A stretch of DNA of 64,000 nt from Bacillota bacterium (GTDB taxonomy: Bacteria > Bacillota > Clostridia > Christensenellales > CAG-138): positions 1 to 64,000 of the forward strand of contig JAEWCL010000009.1 of the NCBI GenBank assembly GCA_023390655.1, read 5' to 3'. Both the position numbers and the translations under genes were made by a program. The notes below the pieces were generated by a model. It was not told where the DNA came from and searched no databases. It was given only the letters and a program-made list of their open reading frames with translations. Shown here in pieces: positions 40,311 through 49,202 of the stretch (the first letter of the stretch is position 1; every line of letters starts with the position of its first letter).

Positions 40311-41161
40311 TTGCCCGCGATTTTATCTACTGCAAAGCTGAGACGCTCCCGGAAGCCGTCGAAGCGTTCTCCGCCTATACGGCGCGGGGCAAGCGGGCGT
40401 TTTACTATGGCGGCGGCAGCGAGCTCATTACCATGAGCCGCGCAAACAGCATCCGCCCCGACGTTGTCATCGATTATAAAGCAGTGCCCGAATGCCGGGT
40501 ATTGGAAGAAAGCAGCGAGTATCTATCTATCGGCGCAGGGCTTACTTTAAATGAAATCAAGGAATCCAAGCGCTTTCCCCTGCTCGGCACCGCGGGCGGG
40601 CGCGTGGCGGACCACACCAACCAATGCCGCATCACGCTCGGCGGCAACCTATGCGGCACCATCCGCTACCGGGAAGCATGCCTGCCGCTGCTGCTTGCGG
40701 ACGCAAAGGTGCATATCGCCTCTCAGGCAGGCGCGCGCACCGTTCCCCTGCATGACGTATTTCATGAACGCATGCGCCTGCAGCCCGGGGAGCTTGCCGC
40801 AGCGTTTCTTGTTCCCAAGCGCGCGCTTCACGCGCCGTACGCGCACATCAAAAAGACGAGCGGAGAAAAGATCGATTACCCGCTCATCAATGTAACGGCG
40901 TTGATAGATAGCGAACGCCTTTTGACCGCATTTTCCGGCATATGCGCGTTTCCGTTCCGGGATAAAGGAATCGAGGATGTCCTAAACGATACTTCTCTTC
41001 CTCCGCAGCGCAGGATTGCAGAAGCACTTAAGCTGCTGCCGGGCCAGCCTGTGACAAATGCCGAAGGCAGCGGCGCATACCGCCTGTTTTTGCTGGAACA
41101 AACGCTTGAGAACCTGCTGCATGAGTGGGAGCGCGGCGCCCTGAAAGGAGCCGATACATGA
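40307..41161 (+). CDS. Molybdenum hydroxylase FAD-binding subunit
   Basis: 284 residues, the FAD subunit of the xanthine dehydrogenase family, passing electrons from the 2Fe-2S clusters to NAD+ or another acceptor. FAD loops: FYYGGGSELITMSRANSIRP and, later, CRITLGGNLCGTIRYREACL (T-x-G-G-N-x-C). A CO-dehydrogenase-flavoprotein C-terminal domain follows. The usual A-S-P-A-A-D segment is replaced by TIRYREA, so this is a divergent branch. The ATG overlaps the previous stop (ATGA). Confidence 0.9.
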   Translation: MIARDFIYCKAETLPEAVEAFSAYTARGKRAFYYGGGSELITMSRANSIRPDVVIDYKAVPECRVLEESSEYLSIGAGLTLNEIKESKRFPLLGTAGGRVADHTNQCRITLGGNLCGTIRYREACLPLLLADAKVHIASQAGARTVPLHDVFHERMRLQPGELAAAFLVPKRALHAPYAHIKKTSGEKIDYPLINVTALIDSERLLTAFSGICAFPFRDKGIEDVLNDTSLPPQRRIAEALKLLPGQPVTNAEGSGAYRLFLLEQTLENLLHEWERGALKGADT

Positions 41162-41625
41162 ACGTCTACGAAGGCAAAACCGCCATCACACTGAATGTCA
41201 ACGGCGAACCGCGCTGTGTCACGGCACGTCCGTCCGATGTTCTGCTTGACATACTGCGTACACAGCTGCATTTGACAGGCGCAAAGCCGGGCTGCAAAAA
41301 CGGAGATTGCGGCGCGTGTACGGTGCTTCTGGACGGCTGGCCCGCAAAATCCTGCCTGGTGCTCGCGGTAGAGTGTGTGGGCCATGAAATTTTGACGGTG
41401 GAAGGGCTTCACGGCGCGGCGCCCGTCCAGCAGGCGTTCGTCGCGCACAGCGCATTCCAATGCGGCTACTGTACCTCCGGCTTTTTGATGGTGGCGCACG
41501 CGCTGCTTACGCATTATCCAAAGCCCGAAGAATATCAGTTGGAGGAGTGGCTGCAAAGCAACCTCTGCCGTTGCACCAGCTACAATGAGATACGCGCGGC
41601 GCTCAATTCGCTGATCGCGCCATAA
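41158..41625 (+). CDS. Molybdenum hydroxylase 2Fe-2S subunit
   Basis: 155 residues. Two [2Fe-2S] clusters carry electrons from the molybdenum centre to FAD. First cluster: KPGCKNGDCGACTVLLDG with the distant cysteine in KSCLVLA. Second: FQCGYCTSGFLM and SNLCRCTSYNEIR. Length and order are typical. ATGA overlap with the FAD gene shows translational coupling. A terminator follows at 41631-41658. Confidence 0.95.
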   Translation: MNVYEGKTAITLNVNGEPRCVTARPSDVLLDILRTQLHLTGAKPGCKNGDCGACTVLLDGWPAKSCLVLAVECVGHEILTVEGLHGAAPVQQAFVAHSAFQCGYCTSGFLMVAHALLTHYPKPEEYQLEEWLQSNLCRCTSYNEIRAALNSLIAP

Positions 41626-41630
41626 GATAA

Positions 41631-41658
41631 GCGCCGGGCATATGCCCGGCGCGCTTTT
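41631..41658. terminator. Terminator between the molybdenum hydroxylase and the PfkB gene
   Basis: GCGCCGGGC-ATAT-GCCCGGCGC followed by GCTTTTGTTG. It lies between convergent genes and may serve both. Confidence 0.8.
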
Positions 41659-41675
41659 GTTGCGTTAATGCGGCT

Positions 41676-42680
41676 TTACTGCCGTAACTTTTTGTACAAT
41701 GCCATCGCTTCCTCCACGGGCCGAAGGCCGCTTGTGGAGTCTGCCTCAGAGAGCGAACACACGGCGGCAGCCGTTCCAAGTTCGATCGCTTCGCGCAGCG
41801 CGTAACCCTGATAGGCTCCATACAATACGCCGGAGCAGAACGCGTCCCCCGCGCCCACACTGCCTTTGATGTAGCCTTCGGGCAGGCGCAGGCCGGGTAC
41901 TTCCACGTAGGCGTTGTGTTCATCAAGGCCATAGCCGCCTTCGGGGCAGTGGATGACTGCCCAGGTGGAAACCCCCAGTTCCTTGAGCCTTAAAAGCGCC
42001 GCCTCAAGGTTTTCACGGATAAGCGCATCCGCCTCGCTGCGCAGCGGCACGCCGGTCGCAGCGCTTGCTTCAAGCTCGTTGATAATGCAGTAATCCGTAT
42101 ACTTGAGCGCGGGCGGAACAAGCTTTTTCGGCCGGTCGCTCGCCTCGCTGACGATATCGATGGAGGTCTTGATGCCGCGCTGTTTGGCACTTCGTAACAG
42201 CCGCGCCATTTTGGTACCGTATTCCGCATCCTCCTGATCCAGGGCATTGAGCAGCATGATATAGCCGATGTGCAAGAATTCGCAGTCAAGGCTGTCCCAA
42301 TCGATGCAGCTTTCGTCGAACAGCGCGCTTGCGCCGTAGTAGGTAAAAAACGTGCGCTGTTTGGAGAGAAGATCGTTGATGACGACGGTAAACGACGTCT
42401 TTCCCTTCCTGCCGATGCGGGAACGGTCAATGTTTGGAAACGCTTCCATTAAAGAGAGGATCAGATCACCGTCTTCATCCGAGCCCACCATGCCGAGCGC
42501 GGTCAGCGGAAGCTTTTCATCCAGCCGCGCAAGATCGAATATCACATTACACAGCGCGCCGCCGGTGCTTTTTGAAATGCCTTCCTGTATGGCGGCAAGC
42601 TCCCCGGCCTTGGGATAGCCTTCAATGGGGTACAGGTTATCCACAATCATGTTTCCTGCAACGCAGATCCCTTTCTTCAT
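41676..42680 (-). CDS. PfkB-family carbohydrate kinase
   Basis: 334 residues, ribokinase/PfkB superfamily, which phosphorylates sugars or nucleosides with ATP. N-terminal: GICVAGNMIVDNLYPI and GGALCNVIFDLARL. C-terminal signature: VGAGDAFCSGVLYGA with the catalytic Asp. It is the last gene of a five-gene sugar operon, after a D-lyxose isomerase, so the substrate is probably the ketose made by that enzyme (xylulose or fructose); this is inference. Start: ATG at 42680 with AAAGGATG upstream. Confidence 0.88.
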   Translation of the reverse strand: MKKGICVAGNMIVDNLYPIEGYPKAGELAAIQEGISKSTGGALCNVIFDLARLDEKLPLTALGMVGSDEDGDLILSLMEAFPNIDRSRIGRKGKTSFTVVINDLLSKQRTFFTYYGASALFDESCIDWDSLDCEFLHIGYIMLLNALDQEDAEYGTKMARLLRSAKQRGIKTSIDIVSEASDRPKKLVPPALKYTDYCIINELEASAATGVPLRSEADALIRENLEAALLRLKELGVSTWAVIHCPEGGYGLDEHNAYVEVPGLRLPEGYIKGSVGAGDAFCSGVLYGAYQGYALREAIELGTAAAVCSLSEADSTSGLRPVEEAMALYKKLRQ

Positions 42681-42706
42681 GTTCTGAGCCCATCCTTTTT
42701 AAGATG

Positions 42707-43390
42707 TCATTTCGCGGGAGGATATTCATTGCACAGCAGGTAAAGCGGCGCTTCGTCCTCCTCAATTTCGGGGAAACGGCCCACCTGATCGTAGAATTTG
42801 TTGTCATGCGTGTCGTCGTTACACATGGAGACCTCCGTTACCAGCACGGTGCCGTGGCCCTCTTCGCCCCAGAAGCGGTGGTAAAGGCCCTGCGTGAGCG
42901 TGATGCCCTGGCCCGGCAGCAGCTTTAATTCATAGCCTGCGGGGAAGGTGTGGACAACGCCGTCAATCGTGACGGTAACGTCCGTATCGGCAAGCTGATC
43001 GTTCTCAGTGGAATTATAGAGCTTGATCATCAGGTTGCCGCCGCCGCGGTTGATGATATCCTCCATCTTGCTCCAGTGATAGTGCATGGGGGTGATCTGG
43101 TTTTCGCCCACGACAAGATATTTTTCCGCATACGGCTTTGGATACTTGGCGGAATTTTTCTGGTTGCCGTTGCGGGTGGTGACGAGCAGCAGGCCGATTT
43201 TCTTGAAATCGCCCTGGCCGTAATCCGTGATGTCCCAGCCGAGCATATTGTCGCGTACTTCGTCCGCTTCGTGGCCGATATGTTTCCAATCCTCGGGCGT
43301 CCAGCCGCAGAAGGTGGGCAGGTGAACGTTCTGTTCCTTGAAGAATGTAAGCGTATCGCGAAGGATTGCATTGATTTCCGAGCGTTTCAT
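42707..43390 (-). CDS. D-lyxose ketol-isomerase (cupin)
   Basis: 227 residues, D-lyxose isomerase family (YdaE of Bacillus subtilis and its E. coli O157 homologue). It interconverts D-lyxose and D-xylulose and, more slowly, D-mannose and D-fructose, with a divalent metal in a cupin barrel. Metal ligands: ITPMHYHWSKMEDIINRGGG (His, His, Glu) and LYHRFWGE (His). NDDTHDNKFYDQVGRF and the C-terminal LCNEY are family hallmarks. It is between the ABC transporter and the kinase, fitting import-isomerise-phosphorylate logic. Confidence 0.9.
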   Translation of the reverse strand: MKRSEINAILRDTLTFFKEQNVHLPTFCGWTPEDWKHIGHEADEVRDNMLGWDITDYGQGDFKKIGLLLVTTRNGNQKNSAKYPKPYAEKYLVVGENQITPMHYHWSKMEDIINRGGGNLMIKLYNSTENDQLADTDVTVTIDGVVHTFPAGYELKLLPGQGITLTQGLYHRFWGEEGHGTVLVTEVSMCNDDTHDNKFYDQVGRFPEIEEDEAPLYLLCNEYPPAK

Positions 43391-43429
43391 AGTGCGTTCT
43401 CCCTTTTCAAATATTCTATGTCGTAACGG

Positions 43430-44416
43430 TTATGCCTTGGACTTTGCCTGGTAGGTGGCAATGAGCACCGCGAACGCCATGAGCACGCCGCGGATGACGT
43501 ACTGCGTGTAAACGCTGATGTTGAGGATAGTCATACCGTTGATGATCACACCCAGGAACACAATGCCGATGAGCGTTCCCCAAGCCTTGCCGATGCCGCC
43601 GAGCATGCTCGTGCCGCCGATGACAACGGCGGAAATGACGTCAACTTCCCAGCCGCGGCCAAAGCTGAAGGACCCCGAAAGCACCTGCGCGCTGTTCATA
43701 AAGCCGCCGAGCACGCACATGAGCTGCACGGTGATGAACGCGACAGCCTTTGTTTTAAACACGTTGATACCGGAAAGCCGGGCAGATTCCGGATTGCCGC
43801 CGACCGCGTAAATGGAACGGCCGGTAGTCGTATAATTCATCACAAAGAAGATCACGACAAACACAAGCAGCAGAATGACGCCGGGGATGGGGAAGCCCTG
43901 CACGCCGCCGATCTTGCCTGTACCGAGGTATACGAACCATGCGGGATACTGGTTGGCGATGGGAAAGCCCTCGCAGAGAATGCCCGCAAGGCCGTAAAGA
44001 AGGTTCTGTGTCGCCAAAGTCACGATAAACGCCGGCATCCGGAACTTGTGCTCCGCAATGGCGTGGATAACGCCCGTGACGGCCGCCGCAAGGAACGCAC
44101 AAAGGATGCCGATCAGGCATGCCATATCGACACCCATGCCGGTAGCGGCGGGAAGATCGCGGCAGAAGCGCGCGACGATGACGCCCGCGAGCGCCACAGT
44201 GGAGCCGATCGAAAGATCGATCATGCCGGCGATAATCACCATCGTCATGCCGAACGCGATGACGCCCTTCAATGAGACGTTGCGCAGTATATTCATCCAG
44301 TTGCCGGGCGTCATAAAGGTTGGGCTTGCAAGCCACATGCCCACCACCAGGATCACAAGCAGCAGCTCGATGATATGGTCCAGAAGAAAGTTTCTTGCTT
44401 TTTTGTTTTGCAGCAT
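43430..44416 (-). CDS. Ribose-type sugar ABC transporter permease
   Basis: 328 residues, RbsC/XylH-type permease with eight to ten spans. Typical segments are GVIAFGMTMVIIAGMIDLSI, SVGALAGV-like GSTVALAGVIVARF, and GRSIYAVGGNPESARLSGIN (the cytoplasmic loop that contacts the ATPase). The start codon overlaps the ATPase stop by one base. It works as a homodimer with the next gene's ATPase. Confidence 0.94.
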   Translation of the reverse strand: MLQNKKARNFLLDHIIELLLVILVVGMWLASPTFMTPGNWMNILRNVSLKGVIAFGMTMVIIAGMIDLSIGSTVALAGVIVARFCRDLPAATGMGVDMACLIGILCAFLAAAVTGVIHAIAEHKFRMPAFIVTLATQNLLYGLAGILCEGFPIANQYPAWFVYLGTGKIGGVQGFPIPGVILLLVFVVIFFVMNYTTTGRSIYAVGGNPESARLSGINVFKTKAVAFITVQLMCVLGGFMNSAQVLSGSFSFGRGWEVDVISAVVIGGTSMLGGIGKAWGTLIGIVFLGVIINGMTILNISVYTQYVIRGVLMAFAVLIATYQAKSKA

Positions 44417-45903
44417 TACTCCGCTACCTCCATGCTCATGGCATATAAGCTTTCGATGTTGATTTCGTCCGGGCTGACCTCTCCGGTGATGCGCCCGCCG
44501 CGCATGATGAGGATGCGGTGGCAGACTTCGAGGAGCTCTTCAAGCTCCGAGGAAACGAATATGGTAGAAATGCCCTTTCTCGACTGTTCCCACATGATCT
44601 CAAATATCTGCTGCTTTGCGGAAACGTCAATCCCGCGCGAAGGCTCGTCATACATCATGATATCGGGCTGGGTATTGAGCCAGTTCCCGACGACGACCTT
44701 CTGCTGGTTGCCGCCCGAAAGCGAATTTACGGAGTTTTTTGCGTCCGGCACCTTGATCTGTAGATCGCGTATCTGGGTGGCAGCCGCTTGCATGCGCTTT
44801 TTCCGGTTTTCCACCCAACCGTTTGAGAGCTTATCCATGCTCGCGTAGCAAAGGTTGTCGTTGATGGAATGGATCAGTACCAGCCCTTCCGCCTTGCGGT
44901 TCTCCGGCGTTAAGCCGAGGCCTCTTTTTTTCATGGAGATGGGGGTGGCCCTGCGCGGCGCTTTCTTGCCTCTTACGAGGATCTCGCCCGAGGTGTAGGG
45001 ATCTGCGCCGAAGATGCACTTTAATAGCTCCGTCCTGCCCGAACCGAGCATGCCCGCAATCCCCAATACCTCGCCTTTTTTGAGTGTAAAGGAGATGTTC
45101 TCGAATTTTCCGGTGCGGGTGAGATTTTTGACCTCCAGCACGGTTTCGTCCTGTACCTTCAAATCCTCGGGCCGCTGCTTGATGGTGACGTCGCCAAACA
45201 TCATGTGCAGGATGCCGCGGTCGTCAATCTCGCTGATATTGGCGGAGCCGATGAGAAGGCCATCCCGCAATACGGTGACGGTATCGGCGATTTTCGGGAT
45301 TTCGTGGAGCTTATGTGAAATATAAATAATGATGACGTCCTGTTTTTTAAGCTCGCGTATGGCCTCAAACAGGGAAGTGACCTCATGCGCCGCAAGGGCG
45401 GATGTCGGTTCGTCCAGCATGAGCACTTTGGGGTTGTAGCTCATTGCCTTTGTGATTTCCACCACCTGGCACTGCCACATGCTCAGCCTTGAAACGCGCT
45501 CTTTCGGGTCGATATCCACCTTCATGCGCTTGAGCATATCCGCTGCCATGCGGTGGGCTTTCCGCCAATCGATGATGCCGTTCATTTTGGGCATACGGCC
45601 CAAAAAGATATTTTCCGTTACGGTAAGCCCCGGCACCAGGCTCATTTCCTGATATACAACGGCAAGGCCCTTTGCATACGCTTCAGAAGGGCTGTTAAAA
45701 TGTAGCTTGTCTCCATCCAGAAACATTTCGCCGGAGGTGGGAGCGACGACGCCTGCAAAACACTTGACCAAAGTGGATTTGCCCGAGCCGTTCTTACCCA
45801 AAAGCGCATGCACCCTGCCGCTGTCAAAGCTGACGGATACATCGTTGAGCGCAACGCACCCGGGATATTCCTTTACCAGGCTTTTTGTTTTCAGTACGGC
45901 CAT
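44416..45903 (-). CDS. Ribose-type sugar ABC transporter ATPase (two ABC domains)
   Basis: About 495 residues with two fused nucleotide-binding domains, as in RbsA/MglA. First domain: Walker A GKNGSGKST, signature RLSMWQCQVVEI (departing from LSGGQ), Walker B VLMLDEPTSALA. Second domain: GMLGSGRTELL in place of Walker A, LSGGNQQKVVVGNWL, and DEPSRGIDV. The deviation in the second P-loop is normal for this family. The ATG at 45903 follows GGAAGGCGG. Confidence 0.94.
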   Translation of the reverse strand: MAVLKTKSLVKEYPGCVALNDVSVSFDSGRVHALLGKNGSGKSTLVKCFAGVVAPTSGEMFLDGDKLHFNSPSEAYAKGLAVVYQEMSLVPGLTVTENIFLGRMPKMNGIIDWRKAHRMAADMLKRMKVDIDPKERVSRLSMWQCQVVEITKAMSYNPKVLMLDEPTSALAAHEVTSLFEAIRELKKQDVIIIYISHKLHEIPKIADTVTVLRDGLLIGSANISEIDDRGILHMMFGDVTIKQRPEDLKVQDETVLEVKNLTRTGKFENISFTLKKGEVLGIAGMLGSGRTELLKCIFGADPYTSGEILVRGKKAPRRATPISMKKRGLGLTPENRKAEGLVLIHSINDNLCYASMDKLSNGWVENRKKRMQAAATQIRDLQIKVPDAKNSVNSLSGGNQQKVVVGNWLNTQPDIMMYDEPSRGIDVSAKQQIFEIMWEQSRKGISTIFVSSELEELLEVCHRILIMRGGRITGEVSPDEINIESLYAMSMEVAE

Positions 45904-46150
45904 GTTTGATCCGCCTTCCAAAAGATAAGATAACACAAAGAGTGATCAGGTAAAAAATCGCGCCAGCGCGCGATTCAAAACACCGGGATTGCACATCCGC
46001 CGGTTCCCTCAAAGGGGGTGCCGGTGTGCCGCCCCGTGATGCGGCAATATCATATTCTCCCTTTACGCGCTCTTTTCCTGCACGGTGCTCCGGATTGCCG
46101 GATATTTGGAAGATGGCGCTGTGCCGATGCCTGCGCCTGCCGCTAAAATC

Positions 46151-46178
46151 CCGCCGGTACGGTGGTCCGTACCGGCGG
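46151..46178 (-). terminator. 12-bp hairpin after the binding-protein gene
   Basis: CCGCCGGTACGG (46151-46162) and CCGTACCGGCGG (46167-46178) form a perfect 12-bp stem, 17 bp after the stop. The minus-strand tail GATTTTAG has only four Ts, so it is probably a partial terminator or RNA-stabilising hairpin that raises binding protein over the other subunits. Confidence 0.7.
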
Positions 46179-46194
46179 AACGCTTAATGGAACA

Positions 46195-47268
46195 TTACAG
46201 ACCGTTGTCGGCGCGCCACTTGTTCACGCCTTCGATATCGCCCTTGGAAAGAACGGTACCGGGGACGAACTGCACCTTGCCCTTGGAGGCGGAGACGTCT
46301 TCGCCCTTGATGGCCTTGATGAGCGCGGTCATCGCGTTGAAGCCCTGACCGTAGGGATCCTGGGTTACAACGGCATACAACGGGCTTGCCGCGTCGAGGA
46401 TCATGCTGGAGATCTGGTCGCTTCCGTCATGGCCGAACACGAGAACCTTGTCGGACAGGCCGGCGTTTGCAACCGCCATGGTGGAGCCGATGGTGCCGCC
46501 GTCATTCACGGTGATGATGACGTTGAGGTCCGGGTTTGCGGTGAGGATACCGCCTGCGGTTTCAAGCGCGGTGTCCTGCATCCAGGCGTCCTGGTCGGCA
46601 ACGACCGTATACTTCACGCCGCCTTCTTCAAGGCCCGCGAGGTAACCGTTGACGCGCGCGGTGGACTGGTCAACCAACAGGGACTTGAACTGTACGATGG
46701 CGAGCTTGATCTCGGTGTCGCCGAATTTTTCCTTGATGGCTTTTGCAGCTTCCGTGCCAACCAGCTTGCAGTTGGTGAAGTCATCCGAGCAATAGCCGCC
46801 CGCGATGAAGTCCGCACCCTCAAGGTTGAGGTTGGTGATGGCGATCTGCACGCCCTGGGCATTCGCTTCGCGCAGCGCTGCGATGGAAGCGTCCGAGCTC
46901 AAAGGCGCGATGGCAATCCCCTTGACGCCCTGGCCGACGTAGGTGTTGATAAGCTCAACTTCCTTGGCCTGGTCGTTGCTGGTGTTTGCAGTCAGGCATT
47001 CCACGCCCGCTGCCGCAGCGGCATCCACATAACCCTTTGTGAGCATATTCATGAACTGGTCGTCCTGGAACACAACGCCCGCTACCTTAAAGGATGCTTC
47101 AGCGGCAGGGGCTTCGGCGGGGGCTTCGACGGGGGCGGGAGCCTGGGTGGCCGCCGCAGGCGCTTCGGGCGCTGCGGGGGTTTGTGCCGCAGGGGCGGCG
47201 CAGCCGAATGCGGCAAGGGACATGCTCAGCACCAGCAGCAACGCGATGGACAGCTTGATGTGCTTCAT
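46195..47268 (-). CDS. Ribose-type sugar-binding lipoprotein
   Basis: 357 residues. Signal peptide with lipobox LAAFGC (lipidated Cys near residue 23), then a long Ala/Pro/Glu linker and a periplasmic-binding-protein-like domain of the RbsB class (VAGVVFQDDQFMNMLTKGYV, VKGIAIAPLSSDASIAALRE, VLVFGHDGSDQISSMI). It delivers a monosaccharide to the adjacent permease. Good Shine-Dalgarno CAGGAGGAGAAC. First gene of the sugar operon. Confidence 0.93.
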   Translation of the reverse strand: MKHIKLSIALLLVLSMSLAAFGCAAPAAQTPAAPEAPAAATQAPAPVEAPAEAPAAEASFKVAGVVFQDDQFMNMLTKGYVDAAAAAGVECLTANTSNDQAKEVELINTYVGQGVKGIAIAPLSSDASIAALREANAQGVQIAITNLNLEGADFIAGGYCSDDFTNCKLVGTEAAKAIKEKFGDTEIKLAIVQFKSLLVDQSTARVNGYLAGLEEGGVKYTVVADQDAWMQDTALETAGGILTANPDLNVIITVNDGGTIGSTMAVANAGLSDKVLVFGHDGSDQISSMILDAASPLYAVVTQDPYGQGFNAMTALIKAIKGEDVSASKGKVQFVPGTVLSKGDIEGVNKWRADNGL

Positions 47269-47781
47269 TTTTGTTCTCCTCCTGATTATTGTTCATTCGC
47301 GGTTTTTACGCGAAACTGTACTCTCATGCAAGGCAAAAACGCCCATACAAAAAGGAAACCCATTTAATTATTTTCGGTTCGTAGCAGTGGGGAACGAAGA
47401 ACGTTTACGGTTTAACGTGCGGATGCGGCGGGTGCGACATGCAGCGCACGTTACGAAATTATGGCGCAAATTACCCGATTTTGCGCTGTTTTAAGCGAAT
47501 ATACAGGCCGCGTTTCCGCAGTTCCTTGCTTGCATATCGTAACATGATATCCATGCTTTTGCAATAATATTTTTAAATGGATTAATATAATATATCGCAA
47601 GAGCAATGGAATTATGCACAGGCTTGCACGGGCTGCGGCCCAGCTTGAATTCTTTATAAAACTGTGTTATAAAGGATATGTTGGCTCTAAAAGATTTCGG
47701 GAACCAAGGAGCATTTATTGGACATTTATTTAAATCAACTAATTATATTGGCAAGTTCTCAGCACTGGGGCGTATAGCAGA
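47269..47781. other. Divergent control region of the lyxose-type sugar operon
   Basis: 513 bp between the operon and the ROK gene. It holds the operon's promoter and dyad (47296-47331) and a second dyad GCGCAAA-N9-TTTGCGC (47464-47486). The half next to the ROK gene is AT-rich, without a clear promoter. No small gene was found. Confidence 0.5.
47296..47331 (-). promoter_or_regulatory. Promoter with operator dyad for the sugar operon
   Basis: On the minus strand TTGCAT (47326-47331), 17 bp, TAAAAA (47303-47308). The palindrome TTCGCG-N7-CGCGAA (47296-47301 and 47309-47314) has the -10 box exactly in its spacer, an ideal repressor position. The ROK protein encoded divergently is the likely ligand. 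Confidence 0.6.
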
Positions 47782-49005
47782 ATGGAAAAGATCAACAGCC
47801 AGACGATGAAAATGAACAATGCCCGTATTGTGTTGGATGCGGTGCGCAAACGCGCGCCGGTTTCGCGCGCGGATCTTGCAAAGGAGCTTGGGCTGACGTC
47901 GCCCGCCGTCACCAATATCGTTGCGGCATTGATGAAAAACAACGTGCTGCTTGAGACCGGCGTCGCAAATGCGCGAAAAGGCCGTAGACCCATCATGCTC
48001 GATACCAATCCGGAGGTATATTATCTTGCGGGGGTTGTTCTTACAACGGACGGCATCAGTTTTGTGCTGTGCGATTTTAAGGCGCGCCCCGTGATCAACT
48101 ATGAAATCGAAGTGGACCGTTACGCGCCAAAAGAAGTGATTTTAGACAATATTGTGGAAGGCGTGGAGTATCTCATTCAAAAGAGCGGCATCGAAAAGGA
48201 ACGGGTACTCGGCATCGGCGTCGCGGCACCGGGGCCGCTTGATTCCAAGAACGGCATCCTCATCAACCCGCCCAATTTCCCGGATATGAAAAATGTCGCC
48301 ATTTGCTCCATTCTCGAAGAACGCCTGAAACTCCCCTGCTGCTGCGACAGGGAAACGAACGCCGCCGCTCTTGCGGAAGCAAGCTTTGGCAGGGCAGCTT
48401 CCTATAAGACGATGTTTTATCTGATGATGTTTAAGCAAAGCATCGGCGGCAGCCTGGTGACGAATGCAAATGTCATTCACGGGTTCAAGGATGGCGCGGG
48501 GGAGATTGGCCATATGCTCATCGAACCCAACGGCCCGCGCTGTACGTGCGGGCAGTACGGGTGCCTTGAGGCCATGGTCAAGGGCGAGGCGCTTATCAAC
48601 GAGGCGCGCACCCGCATCAAGGCGATGGACAACTGTAACCTCCCGGTCCCCTGTGATGTGGAGGCGCTGCGTCTGGAGGATATTTTCCGGCTGAGCGATC
48701 TTGGTATCCCGCTGTTCGTGGAGATCGTCGATAAGGCCGCGCAAACGATCGCAATCGCCCTGGGCAACGTGGTTACGCTCTTTAGTCCCGAACTCATTGT
48801 GCTGGGCGGCACGCTGCCGGGGTTGAGCGAACGGTTTGTGGAGCGCATCCGCACCTACACGCGCGGGCGCAAGTACCCCCAGCACGCAAAGGACGTGCTC
48901 ATTGAGGCCTCGTCCTTATTGGGCACGCTCGGCTGCGCGATTGGCGCTGCGGTGCTTGCATTGGAGGCGTTTGAAGGAAAGCTCTGTATCGATCCGCAGG
49001 AATGA
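47782..49005 (+). CDS. ROK-family transcriptional regulator (XylR/NagC type)
   Basis: 407 residues. N-terminal winged helix (NARIVLDAVRKRAPVSRADL, then LGLTSPAVTNIVAALMKN). ROK sugar-sensing domain with ATP-site-like GIGVAAPGPLD, RETNAAALAEASFG, the GAGEIGHM segment and zinc motif CTCGQYGCLEA. The family represses catabolic operons until a sugar binds. It is divergent from the ABC/isomerase/kinase operon and probably represses it. Ribosome binding site is weak (GGGGCG). Confidence 0.92.
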   Translation: MEKINSQTMKMNNARIVLDAVRKRAPVSRADLAKELGLTSPAVTNIVAALMKNNVLLETGVANARKGRRPIMLDTNPEVYYLAGVVLTTDGISFVLCDFKARPVINYEIEVDRYAPKEVILDNIVEGVEYLIQKSGIEKERVLGIGVAAPGPLDSKNGILINPPNFPDMKNVAICSILEERLKLPCCCDRETNAAALAEASFGRAASYKTMFYLMMFKQSIGGSLVTNANVIHGFKDGAGEIGHMLIEPNGPRCTCGQYGCLEAMVKGEALINEARTRIKAMDNCNLPVPCDVEALRLEDIFRLSDLGIPLFVEIVDKAAQTIAIALGNVVTLFSPELIVLGGTLPGLSERFVERIRTYTRGRKYPQHAKDVLIEASSLLGTLGCAIGAAVLALEAFEGKLCIDPQE

Positions 49006-49202
49006 CCATGAAACAGCATACCGGAAGCAAACACGCTACGTGACAGATCCCGCAGCGCCGTATGCGGTCTATGCAATCGACTACATCATCCCCGCATCCG
49101 ATCCAGCGGTGGAGGCGCAGGCCCTCCGGCAAACCATGCAAGCCACAAAGGATTTGGATAGCGGCAGGTGGACATTTCCGTGCTGGCCTACGAATAGCGT
49201 TC

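Noticed and set aside
46162..47367. Long plus-strand frame opposite the sugar-binding lipoprotein gene
   Set aside because: Antisense shadow of a clearly recognisable binding protein; no start signal or domain.
49006..49202. An open frame after the ROK gene (reading YRKQTRYVTDPAAPYAVYAI and onward) that looked like the remains of a gene
   Set aside because: It has no start codon with a ribosome binding site, no recognisable domain, and is short. It may be a degraded gene fragment, but I cannot support a pseudogene call.
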